Shown here in pieces: positions 33,903 through 42,699 of a stretch of 64,000 bases of DNA. The notes under the pieces were generated by a model. The model saw only the letters and a program-made list of their open reading frames with translations, made no database searches and was not told the origin of the DNA. The DNA is from Parvibaculum sp. (GTDB lineage Bacteria; Pseudomonadota; Alphaproteobacteria; Parvibaculales; Parvibaculaceae). Location: assembly GCF_030694575.1 (NCBI RefSeq), contig NZ_JAUYUS010000117.1, positions 1 through 64,000 of the forward strand, written 5' to 3'. Position numbers and translations under genes: made by a program. How positions within the stretch are numbered: the first letter of the stretch is position 1; every line of letters starts with the position of its first letter.

Positions 33903-34061
33903 CAAACCGGCAAAAGACCGGAAACCCTTGTCCTTTCAACAGCTTGCACCGGAAATGGCGTTTTTCGCCGACCGGCGCGGAATCCGCCGTCCGGACGCCT
34001 TGCGGAGGGCTCCGCGCGGCTCTAGTTTCACCGCAGTTTCAGGTCATGCGGAGAGCGCGAG

Positions 34062-34325
34062 ATGAGCGGCGGAGCCACACCGAAATTCAGCAACCAGGCG
34101 GGCGTCCGGGAAATCCGTATCGGCGTCAGGGAGTTCGAGTGCATCGGCGCGAACCCGCCCTTCGATCATCCGCATGTCTTCCTCGACATGGGCCGCGAAA
34201 ACGAGATCGTCTGCGGCTACTGCTCGACGCTCTACAAGTTCGACGCCTCCCTGAAGGAAGACGAAAGCCTGCCCGCCGACGCGCTCTACAGCGAAGACCG
34301 CCACGCGCTGGCCGGTCACGGCTGA
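34062..34325 (+). CDS. CHCC zinc-finger protein (zf-CHCC family)
   Basis: An 87-residue protein with the zf-CHCC pattern: C27, H36/H38, C51 and C54 (VCGYCSTLYKF). The fold is shared with mitochondrial NDUFS6 of complex I; bacterial members are small zinc proteins of uncertain role. ATG 34062 has a GAGA site. It is followed directly by tRNA-Leu on the opposite strand. Confidence 0.8.
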   Translation: MSGGATPKFSNQAGVREIRIGVREFECIGANPPFDHPHVFLDMGRENEIVCGYCSTLYKFDASLKEDESLPADALYSEDRHALAGHG

Positions 34326-34333
34326 ACGCGGAG

Positions 34334-34420
34334 TGGTGGCCCCTGCGGGACTCGAACCCGCACTCCCTTACGAGAAGCAGATTTTAAGTCTGCTGCGTAT
34401 ACCAGTTTCGCCAAGGGGCC
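34334..34420 (-). tRNA. tRNA-Leu (anticodon TAA)
   Basis: An 87-nt leucine tRNA with CCA encoded. The acceptor stem pairs GGCCCCT with AGGGGCC, discriminator A. The anticodon stem-loop GCAGA-CTTAAAA-TCTGC carries TAA. A long variable arm (class II) and T-arm GCGGG-TTCGAGT-CCCGC are intact. Confidence 0.95.
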
Positions 34421-34482
34421 CTTCTGCCACAGGTATGCCCGCTCGCGGGCGCGAGCGCAAAAACTAAAGAGCGCACAAAGAA

Positions 34483-34510
34483 AAACGGCGGCCCCGAGGG
34501 ACCGCCGTTT
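34483..34510 (-). terminator. Intrinsic terminator (minus strand)
   Basis: On the minus strand: AAACGGCGGTCC-CTCG-GGGCCGCCGTTT followed by TTCTTT. It ends the small secreted-protein gene. Confidence 0.85.
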
Positions 34511-34535
34511 GTCATTCCGTCGAAGCGACGAGAGC

Positions 34536-34787
34536 TTAGCCCTCGAGGCCCTGCCATACCGGCCAGCAATTGCCGCCGGCGCTCGCGGCGAGCGTCGCCT
34601 GAGCTTCCTTGGCATTCGCGCCCTGGGCGGTCTGCTCGCTGTCCGCGCCGCCGGTGCACCAGACGTAGAACTTGTGCGTGCCGGACTTCGACTGCGCGTC
34701 GAAGCTCGAGTCGAGAGCCGAGGCAGCGCTCGACAGCATCATCGCAGCGCCGGCGACCAGGCCCAAAATTCCGATGGTCTTCTTCAT
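34536..34787 (-). CDS. Small secreted protein
   Basis: An 83-residue exported protein with a clear signal peptide (ILGLVAGAAMMLSSAASA, cleavage near residue 24). The mature part has two cysteines (WCTGG and GNCWP) that probably form a disulphide. No known domain. ATG 34787 follows GGGAG. It has its own terminator. Confidence 0.7.
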   Translation of the reverse strand: MKKTIGILGLVAGAAMMLSSAASALDSSFDAQSKSGTHKFYVWCTGGADSEQTAQGANAKEAQATLAASAGGNCWPVWQGLEG

Positions 34788-35045
34788 GTCGTTTCTCCCT
34801 CCGGGTACCGTGACCCTAAATCGTTCCCAGGCTATTATTTGCAGGTCGAAGCCTGTTTCCCCTCTGCCAGCCTCCCCGTGCGAAGCAAGCCGCCAGACGC
34901 GACCGACAGACCCTTCAAGCCGAGAACTCTAGTCGGTTCGTCAGAAATTGTATCGCGCCAGAACCGGCAGGGATGCTGAAACTTTCGTAATGTTGCCGCG
35001 TCTGTTGCAGATATGCGACAGAAATCCCAGCTTTTCCGCCATTTA

Positions 35046-35810
35046 TCATGCCGGATCGCCGATGGCGGGTTCCACGCCAAAGGCGCGCATCAATTCCGCC
35101 ACCTCGCCCGCGACGATATCGAGCTCGGTCGAATCGACGGCGCGCATGACGATGCTGGTGCCGAAAACCTTGCCCCGGTAATAGGGATAGCTGCCGATGC
35201 CGACATCCGGGTGGCGGGCCTGCAGGTCGCCCAGTTTTTCCGCGATGGTGCCCTCGCCGATCTGGCCGGTGACGGTGCGGCTCTGCATCGCAGCGCCGCC
35301 TTCGAGGCGGCCGGTCAGGCTGTCCAGCATGACCTGCATGACCATCGGCACGCCGGCCATCACGAAGACATTGCCGATCTGGAAACCGGGCGCCTTGCTC
35401 AAGGGGTTGTCGATCATGGTGGCGCCTTCCGGCAGCCGCGCCATCCGCATCCGCGCCTTGGTGAATTCGCCGCCGGTCGCCGCGTAGTGATCGCCGAGCA
35501 GCTTCACGGCTTCCGGATGGTAATCGATGCCGACGCCGAAGGCCTTGGCGACCGCGTCCGCCGTGATGTCGTCATGCGTCGGGCCGATACCGCCGGTCGT
35601 GAAAACATAGTCGTAGCGCGCCCTGACCTCGTTCAGCGTCGCGACGATCGTCTCCTCGATATCGGGAATGACGCGCGCCTCGCGCACCTGCACGCCGATC
35701 CTGTTCAGATGCGTCGCGATATAGCCGAGGTTCGAATCCCGGGTGCGGCCCGACAGAATCTCATCGCCGATCAGCAGCACGCAGGCGGTGACGAGTTTCG
35801 TATCGGGCAT
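35046..35810 (-). CDS. cinA: CinA N-terminal-type (molybdopterin-binding) protein
   Basis: A 254-residue protein with the MoCF/CinA fold (ACVLLIGDEILSGRTRDSN, TTGGIGPTHDD). In full-length CinA this domain is an ADP-ribose pyrophosphatase-like region; the C-terminal nicotinamide-mononucleotide deamidase (PncC) domain is absent here. The protein is therefore the short form, common in alphaproteobacteria. ATG 35810. Confidence 0.8.
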   Translation of the reverse strand: MPDTKLVTACVLLIGDEILSGRTRDSNLGYIATHLNRIGVQVREARVIPDIEETIVATLNEVRARYDYVFTTGGIGPTHDDITADAVAKAFGVGIDYHPEAVKLLGDHYAATGGEFTKARMRMARLPEGATMIDNPLSKAPGFQIGNVFVMAGVPMVMQVMLDSLTGRLEGGAAMQSRTVTGQIGEGTIAEKLGDLQARHPDVGIGSYPYYRGKVFGTSIVMRAVDSTELDIVAGEVAELMRAFGVEPAIGDPA

Positions 35811-35997
35811 GGGTCTTGTCCTTCGCTCGGGGGCTCGCGGCTATCTATACAGGATAACGCCCCCGCGACCGCCCTTTCAAATGCAGCGGGGCCCGGAAAA
35901 CCCCGCAAAAGCCCCGGAAATCGGGGGCTAGGCCCGCGGCGGCCGCGATACTATGTTAGGCTGGACAAATCACCCTTCTTCCCGATTGCGAGACGAG

Positions 35998-36819
35998 ATG
36001 AGTTTTACCGACGCAGCCGAAGCCCCGGACGTCAATATCGGCCGGATCAAGCTCCACGACGCCGAAGCCTTCGAAGGCATGCGCCGCGTCGGCCGGCTTG
36101 CCGCGAGCGCGCTCGACATGCTGGTCGCTGAAGTGCGTCCCGGCGTGACGACGGACGCGCTCGACAAGCTCGTCTTCGACTATGCGATGGACCACGGCGC
36201 CTATCCCGCGCCGCTGAATTATCGCGGCTTCCGCAAGTCCTGCTGCACCTCTATCAACCACGTCGTCTGCCACGGCATTCCCGGCGACCGCGTGCTGCGC
36301 GACGGCGACGCGGTCAATATCGACGTGACCTACATCCTCGACGGCTGGCACGGCGACACCAACCGCATGTATTTCGCCGGCGAAGCGCCGCGCAAGGCGC
36401 AGCGGCTTGTCGAGGTGACGTATGAATCCATGATGCGCGGCATCGCGGCGGCAAAGCCCGGCGCGACGCTCGGCGACATCGGCTGGGCGATTCAGGAATT
36501 CGCCGAAAGCCAGCGCTGCTCGGTGGTGCGCGAATTCTGCGGCCACGGGCTCGGCCGCGTCTTCCACGATGCGCCGAACATCCTTCACTACGGTCGCAAG
36601 GGCCAGGGCGCGGTGCTGAAGCAGGGCATGTTCTTCACCATCGAGCCGATGATCAATCTCGGCAAGCCGGGCGTGAAGATCCTGTCCGACGGCTGGACGG
36701 CGGTCACGCGCGACCGCTCGCTCTCCGCGCAGTTCGAGCATTCGATCGGCATCACGGAAGACGGCGCGGAAATCTTCACGAAATCGCCGGCGGGCTTCGA
36801 CTGCCCGCCCTACGCCTGA
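35998..36819 (+). CDS. map: Type I methionine aminopeptidase
   Basis: A 273-residue MAP that removes the initiator methionine. The N-terminal Cys-containing segment (SCCTSINHVVCHGIPGDR) and metal residues (VNIDVTYI..HGDTNRMY, CGHGLGRVFHDAPNILH, FTIEPMINLG, QFEHSIG) are intact. ATG 35998. It ends 9 bp before radC, a usual neighbour in this class. Confidence 0.95.
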   Translation: MSFTDAAEAPDVNIGRIKLHDAEAFEGMRRVGRLAASALDMLVAEVRPGVTTDALDKLVFDYAMDHGAYPAPLNYRGFRKSCCTSINHVVCHGIPGDRVLRDGDAVNIDVTYILDGWHGDTNRMYFAGEAPRKAQRLVEVTYESMMRGIAAAKPGATLGDIGWAIQEFAESQRCSVVREFCGHGLGRVFHDAPNILHYGRKGQGAVLKQGMFFTIEPMINLGKPGVKILSDGWTAVTRDRSLSAQFEHSIGITEDGAEIFTKSPAGFDCPPYA

Positions 36820-36828
36820 GCCGAACGA

Positions 36829-37521
36829 ATGGAGAGCGGCGACGCCGACGCCAAGCCGCACTACGCCGGACATCGCGAAAGGCTTCGCGAGCGCTTCCTG
36901 AAATCGCCGGAAACGCTGCCCGACTACGAACTTCTAGAACTCATCCTCTTCCGCGCGATCCCGCAACGCGACGTGAAGCCGCTCGCGAAGGAGCTTATCG
37001 CGAAGTTCGGCGGCTTCTCGGAAGTGCTGAACGCAGAGCCCGCCCGTCTGCGCGAAGTGAAGGGCGTGAAGGACGCGACCGTCACCGAATTGCGCATTGC
37101 CCGCGAGGCCGGGATCCGGCTTTCGCAAGCTGCGGTGCTGAAGAAGGAGGTGCTGGGTTCGTGGAACGCGCTCCTCGATTACTGCTCCGCCTCGATGGCG
37201 CACAACCCGACCGAACAATTTCGCATCCTCTTCCTCGACCGGAAAAATGTTCTGATCGCGGACGAAGTGCAACAGAAGGGAACGGTCGACCACACGCCGG
37301 TCTATCCGCGCGAAGTCGTCAAACGCGCACTCGAACTCAACGCCTCCGCCCTCATCCTCGTGCACAACCATCCGTCAGGCGACCCGACGCCCTCCACCGC
37401 AGATGTCGAGATGACGCGCCAGATCGTCAATACGGCGAAACCCCTCGGCATCGAGGTGCATGACCACCTCGTCGTCGGCAAGGGACGGCATGCGAGTTTC
37501 CGGACTTTGGGATTGATCTGA
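36829..37521 (+). CDS. radC: RadC-family DNA repair protein
   Basis: A 230-residue RadC family protein. The N-terminal helix-hairpin-helix region ([20 protein letters not shown]) precedes a JAMM metalloprotease-like domain with [11 protein letters not shown] and a later D (HDHLVVG). The precise function is debated. ATG 36829 lies 9 bp after the map stop, so the two are co-transcribed. Confidence 0.9.
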   Translation: MESGDADAKPHYAGHRERLRERFLKSPETLPDYELLELILFRAIPQRDVKPLAKELIAKFGGFSEVLNAEPARLREVKGVKDATVTELRIAREAGIRLSQAAVLKKEVLGSWNALLDYCSASMAHNPTEQFRILFLDRKNVLIADEVQQKGTVDHTPVYPREVVKRALELNASALILVHNHPSGDPTPSTADVEMTRQIVNTAKPLGIEVHDHLVVGKGRHASFRTLGLI

Positions 37522-37631
37522 ACACGGACGATCAGGCGGGAAAACGCGGTTTTTGCGCAAAACCGGCGAATGGCGAAAACGTCAATCAACCTGTTGAAAA
37601 ACAACATCTTTCCGGCTTGCCCCCGGCCGGA

Positions 37632-37660
37632 CCGTCATCGAACTGTCATCAAACCGTCAT
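37632..37660 (+). promoter_or_regulatory. Orphan Pho box (three units)
   Basis: CCGTCAT-CGAA-CTGTCAT-CAAA-CCGTCAT: three 7-nt units at exact 11-nt period. The second and third units closely match the PhoB consensus and resemble the box in front of phoX. No ORF follows; a candidate small RNA does. Confidence 0.7.
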
Positions 37661-37687
37661 GAAGGGGTATCCGGCTTCTTATCCCCG

Positions 37688-37888
37688 TCTCCCGGCGCAG
37701 TTTGCGCGTAATAATCCCCGGGGTGATTTCGACGGTCTTCGCATGGAAGACGGATCATGGGTGGCAATGGCAATGTGCCTGAAACCGGGGATAAGAAATC
37801 TCGGCCCTGTGTCCGGTTTGCACGCTGTGACATTCCGGTTCTGACGCGATTGCCACACGTGGGGACAAGATTTTTGTCCCCGGTTTTT
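37688..37888 (+). ncRNA. Candidate Pho-controlled small RNA
   Basis: A non-coding stretch starting about 25 nt after the Pho box and ending in a strong intrinsic terminator at 37888. An 11-nt segment near the start (TTCTTATCCCC, 37676-37686) is exactly complementary to GGGGATAAGAA at 37787-37797. Local stems (GCGCA-GTT-TGCGC and GTCTTC-GCATG-GAAGAC) lie between them. The 5' end is estimated from the box; if it lies before 37676 the long stem is inside the transcript. Not a known RNA family to me. Confidence 0.4.
37861..37888 (+). terminator. Intrinsic terminator of the candidate small RNA
   Basis: Perfect 8-bp stem GGGGACAA/TTGTCCCC with loop GATTT, then GG and TTTTT. It has no upstream protein gene other than radC, 340 bp away. 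Confidence 0.8.
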
Positions 37889-37913
37889 GGAAGCGGGCAC
37901 CCTGAAAAGGAAA

Positions 37914-38057
37914 TGTCATCCCGGCGAAAGCCGGGACCCATTGGTTCCCTTAGTAAGCGATGTCGAGGGAGGCATTAATCGCAGCCACCGTCCAATACAA
38001 GTCAATGGCTGCGGCCAGTTGATCTGCGAGTGGATCCCGGCTTTCGCCGGGATGACA
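37914..38057. repeat. MITE-like element with GTCATCCCGGCGAAAGCC ends
   Basis: A 144-bp element with 27-bp inverted ends (37914-37940 and 38031-38057) that differ at one position. Each end itself folds as CCCGG-CGAAAG-CCGGG. The ends read TGTCATCCCGGC...CCCA, a motif widely scattered in proteobacterial genomes. No ORF. Confidence 0.8.
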
Positions 38058-38107
38058 TTTCTTATTTGGACAACCTCGTAGAAAACCGCCACTTGAAGAG
38101 CAAGTGG

Positions 38108-39532
38108 TTATCCCGCAAACACCGGCGGATATTTGTCCGCCCACGGACGGGCCTGTTCGAGTTCGAAGGCGAGTTCGAGGAGGACTTTCTCCTGCCCGGG
38201 CTGCGCGGCGAATTGCGAGCCGATGGGGAGGCCGGCCTTGTTCCACGACAGCGGCACGGACATGGCGGGCGTGCCCACCACATTGTGGAGCGGCGTGTAG
38301 GTGACGTAGTTGAAGACGCGCTCATAAAGCGTATCGAAAGGCACGGTCGGCGCCTGCTCGCCGGTCTTCGGCGGCGCGGAGGCCAGCACCGGCGTCAGCC
38401 AGACGTCGTAATCCGCCATGAAGGCCTCGGTCTGTGCGGTGACTTTCGCGAAATGGGCGAGCGACTTTTCCAGCGTGCCCGCGGGCTTGCTGTTGAAGAG
38501 CTCGGCAAGGCCGACGGTCCAGGGCTCAAGCACGGCTTCGGGATCGAGGCCCATCTGCTTCACGAGCGCGACAAGCTCCGCCGGGCCCGACGCCCAGGCG
38601 GCGAGGAACGCATCCTCAAAGGCAGCGCCATCGATCCGGTTCCGAGCGGGGACAATCTCGTGACCGAGATCGGCGCAGAGCTGCGCCACATCCTCAAGTG
38701 CCGCCTTCACATCCGGCGCGGGCTCCCGGCCCTTGTAGTCCATGGTGCCGAAAGCGATCCTGAGGCGCTTCTTGCCCGGCCCCTCGACGCGGCCGACCGG
38801 CGGCAGCACGGCTTCCTTGCCCGTGAGCTCCGTGAGCGAGAGCAGCGTCGCACTGTCGCGAACCGAACGGCTGACGCAATGCTGGAACCCGATATCGCCC
38901 GGCAATTGCCTCTCGCCGAGATAGATGCGGCCACGGCTCGGCTTCAGCCCGAAGACGCCGCAGCAGGAAGCGGGAATGCGGATCGAACCGCCGCCATCCG
39001 TCGCATGGGCGACAGGCACCATGCCGGAAGCGACCGCCGCCGCCGCGCCGCCCGACGAACCGCCCGGCGAATGCGCGACGTTCCACGGATTGTTGCAAGA
39101 ACCGAGCAGCAGCGATTCCGTCGTGCCGAGCAGGCCGAATTCCGGCGTGTTGCTCTTGCCGACCATGACGAAGCCCGACTTCTCCTTGCCCGCGATGATG
39201 GGATCGGTTTCCGGCGAGATATTCTGCGCGAGAAAGCGCGAGCCGGAGGTGGCGCGCGTGCCTTTCAGATTGTCGAGATCCTTCACGAGGTTCGGGACGC
39301 CGGTGAAGGGCCCCTCGGGCAGCTTGCCTTTGGCCGCTTCGCGCGCCCGGTCGTAGAATTTTTCCACCACGGCGTTGACCTGGGGATTGACCTGTTCGAT
39401 GCGGGAAATGCCCGCCTCCACCAGCTCCAGCGCCGTCAGCTCGCCCTTGCGCACCAGTTCGGCCTGCGCGGTCGCGTCGAGCTTCGCGAGTTCCGGCATG
39501 ACCGGCTTCGCGCCCTTCAGATTGCTGTCCAT
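38108..39532 (-). CDS. Amidase signature family hydrolase
   Basis: A 474-residue amidase. The Ser-cisSer-Lys triad is visible: Lys in the [10 protein letters not shown] block, cis-Ser and nucleophile Ser in the [14 protein letters not shown] glycine-serine segment. It would hydrolyse an amide, possibly of an aryl or acyl acid; a 6-aminohexanoate-cyclic-dimer or enantioselective amidase relationship is possible. ATG 39532. It is monocistronic on the minus strand. Confidence 0.85.
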   Translation of the reverse strand: MDSNLKGAKPVMPELAKLDATAQAELVRKGELTALELVEAGISRIEQVNPQVNAVVEKFYDRAREAAKGKLPEGPFTGVPNLVKDLDNLKGTRATSGSRFLAQNISPETDPIIAGKEKSGFVMVGKSNTPEFGLLGTTESLLLGSCNNPWNVAHSPGGSSGGAAAAVASGMVPVAHATDGGGSIRIPASCCGVFGLKPSRGRIYLGERQLPGDIGFQHCVSRSVRDSATLLSLTELTGKEAVLPPVGRVEGPGKKRLRIAFGTMDYKGREPAPDVKAALEDVAQLCADLGHEIVPARNRIDGAAFEDAFLAAWASGPAELVALVKQMGLDPEAVLEPWTVGLAELFNSKPAGTLEKSLAHFAKVTAQTEAFMADYDVWLTPVLASAPPKTGEQAPTVPFDTLYERVFNYVTYTPLHNVVGTPAMSVPLSWNKAGLPIGSQFAAQPGQEKVLLELAFELEQARPWADKYPPVFAG

Positions 39533-39688
39533 CAGCCCCTCCCCTTCGTTTTTGCCTTTTTCCTTGGGGAAAGCCTAGCGCCAAGACCCCGGAAGCGCCA
39601 CCGGAAGCATCCCCTTGAGAGGCGGGCCCCCCGGTGCTAAACCCTGCCCATTCCTTCCCCCTGCCCCGCCAACCTTGAGAGGCGCCTG

Positions 39689-41041
39689 ATGATTCCGCGC
39701 TATTCGCGGCCCGAAATGGTCGCCATCTGGGAACCCGACACGAAGTTCCGCATCTGGTTCGAAATCGAGGCGCATGCCTGCGAGGCGCTGGCGGAACTGG
39801 GCGTGATCCCGAAGGAGGCCGCGAAGAACATTCGCGAGCGCGGCGACAAGGCCGTGTTCGACGTCGCCAAGATCGACGAGATCGAGCGCGAGGTGAAGCA
39901 CGACGTCATCGCGTTTCTCACGCATCTGGCCGAATTCATCGGCGAGGATTCGCGCTTCGTCCATCAGGGCATGACGTCTTCCGACGTGCTGGACACCTGC
40001 TTCAATGTGCAGCTTGTCCGCGCCGCCGACATCATGCTGAAGGATATCGACGATCTGCTGGCCGCCATCAAGCGCCGCGCCTTCGAGCACAAGGACACGG
40101 TTTCCATCGGCCGCAGCCACGGCATCCATGCCGAGCCGGTGACCTTCGGCCTGAAGATGGCGGAAGCCTATGCCGAGTTCACACGCTGCCGCGAGCGGCT
40201 GGTGAACGCCCGCAAGGAAGTCGCGACCTGCGCGATCTCGGGCGCCGTCGGCACCTTTGCCAATATCGATCCGCGCGTGGAAGAACATGTCGCGAAGGCG
40301 CTCGGCCTCGAGCCGGAACCCGTGTCGACGCAGGTGATCCCGCGCGACCGCCACGCCATGTATTTCGCGACGCTCGGCGTCATCGCCTCCTCCATCGAGC
40401 GCGTGGCGACGGAAATCCGCCACCTGCAGCGCACCGAGGTTCTGGAAGCCGAAGAGTTCTTTTCCGAAGGCCAGAAGGGCTCGTCGGCAATGCCGCACAA
40501 GCGAAACCCGGTGCTGACGGAAAACCTGACCGGCCTCGCCCGGCTCGTGCGCGGCATGGCGCTCCCGGCGATGGAGAACGTGGCACTCTGGCATGAGCGC
40601 GATATCTCGCACTCCTCCGTCGAACGCATGATCGGCCCGGACGCGACGGTGACGCTCGACTTCGCGCTGGCGCGACTGACCGGCGTGATCGACAAGCTGC
40701 TGGTATATCCCGAGCAGATGCAGAAGAACCTCGACAAGCTCGGCGGGCTCGTCCATTCGCAGCGCGTGCTGCTGGCGCTGACGCAGAAGGGTGCCTCCCG
40801 CGAGGACGCCTACCGCCTCGTGCAGCGGAACGCCATGCCGGTCTGGCGCGGGGAAGGCAATTTCCTTGAGTTGCTGAAGGCGGACAAGGACGTCTCGGCG
40901 AAGCTTTCCGACGCCGAACTCGAAGCACTGTTCGACCTCGGCTACCACACCAAGCATGTCGACACGATCTTCGCGCGGGTGTTCGGGAAAGACGCGATGG
41001 CGGCGGCGCAGAAAAACAACAAGGGGAAGGCGGCGGAGTAA
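39689..41041 (+). CDS. purB: Adenylosuccinate lyase
   Basis: A 450-residue PurB of the fumarase/aspartase superfamily: it removes fumarate from SAICAR and adenylosuccinate in purine synthesis. The family signature GSSAMPHKRNP is intact, as are MTSSDVLDT and GRSHGIHAEP. It lies about 5.7 kb before purC, outside the main operon. Confidence 0.95.
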   Translation: MIPRYSRPEMVAIWEPDTKFRIWFEIEAHACEALAELGVIPKEAAKNIRERGDKAVFDVAKIDEIEREVKHDVIAFLTHLAEFIGEDSRFVHQGMTSSDVLDTCFNVQLVRAADIMLKDIDDLLAAIKRRAFEHKDTVSIGRSHGIHAEPVTFGLKMAEAYAEFTRCRERLVNARKEVATCAISGAVGTFANIDPRVEEHVAKALGLEPEPVSTQVIPRDRHAMYFATLGVIASSIERVATEIRHLQRTEVLEAEEFFSEGQKGSSAMPHKRNPVLTENLTGLARLVRGMALPAMENVALWHERDISHSSVERMIGPDATVTLDFALARLTGVIDKLLVYPEQMQKNLDKLGGLVHSQRVLLALTQKGASREDAYRLVQRNAMPVWRGEGNFLELLKADKDVSAKLSDAELEALFDLGYHTKHVDTIFARVFGKDAMAAAQKNNKGKAAE

Positions 41042-41110
41042 GGCTTCACTTCTCCGTCACATTCCCGCCTATACTGCGCGGCATCGTTATTTTCTTCCGG
41101 GGGAAAGCCC

Positions 41111-41836
41111 ATGCTTCGCACCGCTTTCGACGGCTCGCGCCGCCGCCGCATCTATCTGTTCCGCCATGGCGACGTTTCCTATGTCGACGACAAGGGGAAC
41201 CGGGTGGCGGATGCCTCCGCCGTGCCGCTGACGGATTGGGGCCGCGAACAGGCGAGCCTGACCGGCAAGGCGCTCCAGAAAATTCCGTTCGACCGGGCGG
41301 TGACGTCGAGCTTTCCGCGCTCCGTCGAGACGGCGCAACTCATCCTCGAAGGGCGCGGGCTCGAAATCGAGCCGCTGGAGCATTTCGTGGAATTCCAGAG
41401 CAACAGCTCCTTCCGCGACCAGATCAAGGATCTGAACGACATCGCCTATTCGTTCCGCGACGCGCATCTGCCCGGCGCGCGCTACAATGGCGGCGACAGC
41501 TTCGAGGAAGTGAACGCGCGCGTCGTCTCCGCGCTCGAAGAGGTGATCGCCGAACCCGAATGGGAGACGCTCGCCCTCGTCGCGCATGGCGGCATCAACC
41601 GCCTGGTGATCGGCTGGGCGCTGGGCTCCGGCCTCTCGACCTTCGCGGCCATCGACCAGAACACCTGTTGCGTCAACGTGATCGACTTCGACGAACACCC
41701 GGAGACGAGACAGATCGTCCGCAAGACGCTCCGGGCACTGAACGTCACGGTCTATGACGTCGTGAAGGAAGGCAACCATCTCTTCTCGCTCGAACAGATT
41801 GCGGCGCGGCTGAAGGTGAAGGAAGCGGCGGCCTGA
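41111..41836 (+). CDS. Histidine phosphatase family protein
   Basis: A 241-residue phosphoglycerate-mutase-like phosphatase. The phosphate pocket is LFRHGDVS, with a second His in VAHGGINR and Arg in SSFPRSVETA. The substrate is unknown; sugar phosphates, nucleotides or proteins are all possible for this fold. ATG 41111. It lies between purB and a convergent crotonase. Confidence 0.85.
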   Translation: MLRTAFDGSRRRRIYLFRHGDVSYVDDKGNRVADASAVPLTDWGREQASLTGKALQKIPFDRAVTSSFPRSVETAQLILEGRGLEIEPLEHFVEFQSNSSFRDQIKDLNDIAYSFRDAHLPGARYNGGDSFEEVNARVVSALEEVIAEPEWETLALVAHGGINRLVIGWALGSGLSTFAAIDQNTCCVNVIDFDEHPETRQIVRKTLRALNVTVYDVVKEGNHLFSLEQIAARLKVKEAAA

Positions 41837-41839
41837 CGG

Positions 41840-42619
41840 CTACCGCTTTCCCTTCACGAACTTGTCGCTTTCCTCCCGCGCCGAGCGGAAATTGGTCGAG
41901 AGCTGGCTCTGGTCGGCATCGGCATAGGCGCTCACCTTGTGCAGCGCATTGGCCGTTGCGTTGACCGCTTCCTTGACCATGCGGATGGCGGGCGCGGGCA
42001 TCGACGCTGCGGTGGCGGCAAGCTCCATCGCCTTTTCGACGACATGGCCGTCATCCGCGATCTCCTCGATGAGGCCCCAGTCGAGGGCATGCGCGGCGCT
42101 CATGCGCTCGCAGAGAATGCAGATGCGCTTCGCGCGGGCGGGGCCGACCAGCGTGATGAGACGCGGCAGCGCACCCCATTGCAGGTTGATGCCGATCTTC
42201 ACTTCCGGGACGTAGAGAAAGGCGTTCCGCCCCATGACGCGCCAGTCGAGCGCGAGCGGCAGCGCGACGCCCGCACCGACCGCCATGCCCTCGATCGCGG
42301 CGACCGTGATCTGCGGCATGTCCTCCCAGGCCTGGCAGAGCTTCACGCCGCGATAATAGACCTGCCTGAGTTCGAGATCGGTGCCCGCCGTGACGGCGCG
42401 GCTCGCTCTTTCCTTCAGGTCGATACCGCCGGAGAAGGCTTCGCGTGTACCGGTCAGTACCACGGCCTGCGTTTCGAGATCGTCATGGAAGCGGCGCGCG
42501 ACGTCCGTGAGTTCGAGGATCGTCTGCTGATTGAAGGCGTTGCGCGCGCCTTTCCGGTCGAACCGGACGAGCGCTACCGGGCCTTGTCTCTCGATGGTGA
42601 CGTTTTCATAGGCGGTCAT
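41840..42619 (-). CDS. Enoyl-CoA hydratase/isomerase family protein
   Basis: A 259-residue crotonase from ATG 42619. The second hydratase glutamate is present (YVPEVKIG), but the first is replaced: GAGVALPLALD has Ala. This is often seen in enoyl-CoA isomerases and other variants, so hydratase function is uncertain. The C-terminus (SDKFVKGKR) is typical. It ends a few bases from the convergent histidine-phosphatase stop. Confidence 0.8.
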   Translation of the reverse strand: MTAYENVTIERQGPVALVRFDRKGARNAFNQQTILELTDVARRFHDDLETQAVVLTGTREAFSGGIDLKERASRAVTAGTDLELRQVYYRGVKLCQAWEDMPQITVAAIEGMAVGAGVALPLALDWRVMGRNAFLYVPEVKIGINLQWGALPRLITLVGPARAKRICILCERMSAAHALDWGLIEEIADDGHVVEKAMELAATAASMPAPAIRMVKEAVNATANALHKVSAYADADQSQLSTNFRSAREESDKFVKGKR

Positions 42620-42699
42620 GCCCACCCCTCCCCTTTTTATTGTTGTTCGCGGGAGGATTGTGCGGGGAGGCGCGGGACGATGACAAGCGGAATGCGGGG

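Larger units (their letters stand above)
33551..34061. other. Gene-free region with orphan Pho box and a repeated motif
   Basis: No convincing gene. The minus-strand open frame across it has atypical composition and merely translates the repeated motif. It contains a minus-strand triple Pho-box-like repeat near 33874 and two copies of a motif of about 31 nt at 33642 and 33781. A PhoB-driven transcript running left toward the regulator gene is possible; no clear terminator is seen. Confidence 0.5.
37522..38107. other. 586-bp region between radC and the amidase
   Basis: No protein gene is convincing; the short frames read across the terminator or the repeat. It contains, in order: a hairpin CGGTTTT-TGCGC-AAAACCG at 37547-37565, a plus-strand Pho box, a structured stretch ending in an intrinsic terminator, and a 144-bp palindromic element. 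Confidence 0.6.

Noticed and set aside
33565-33939. A minus-strand open frame of 124 codons across the gene-free region
   Set aside because: Its start lies upstream of the Pho box, the composition is Arg/Gly-rich, and it merely translates the duplicated motif twice. Not convincing as a gene.
37757-37978. A plus-strand open frame of 73 codons downstream of the orphan Pho box
   Set aside because: It reads through the intrinsic terminator and into the palindromic element, has no ribosome site and has repeat-like composition.
20667-38057. A CRISPR array from the repeated GTCATCCCGGC motifs
   Set aside because: There are only isolated palindromic elements kilobases apart, without regular spacers or cas genes.
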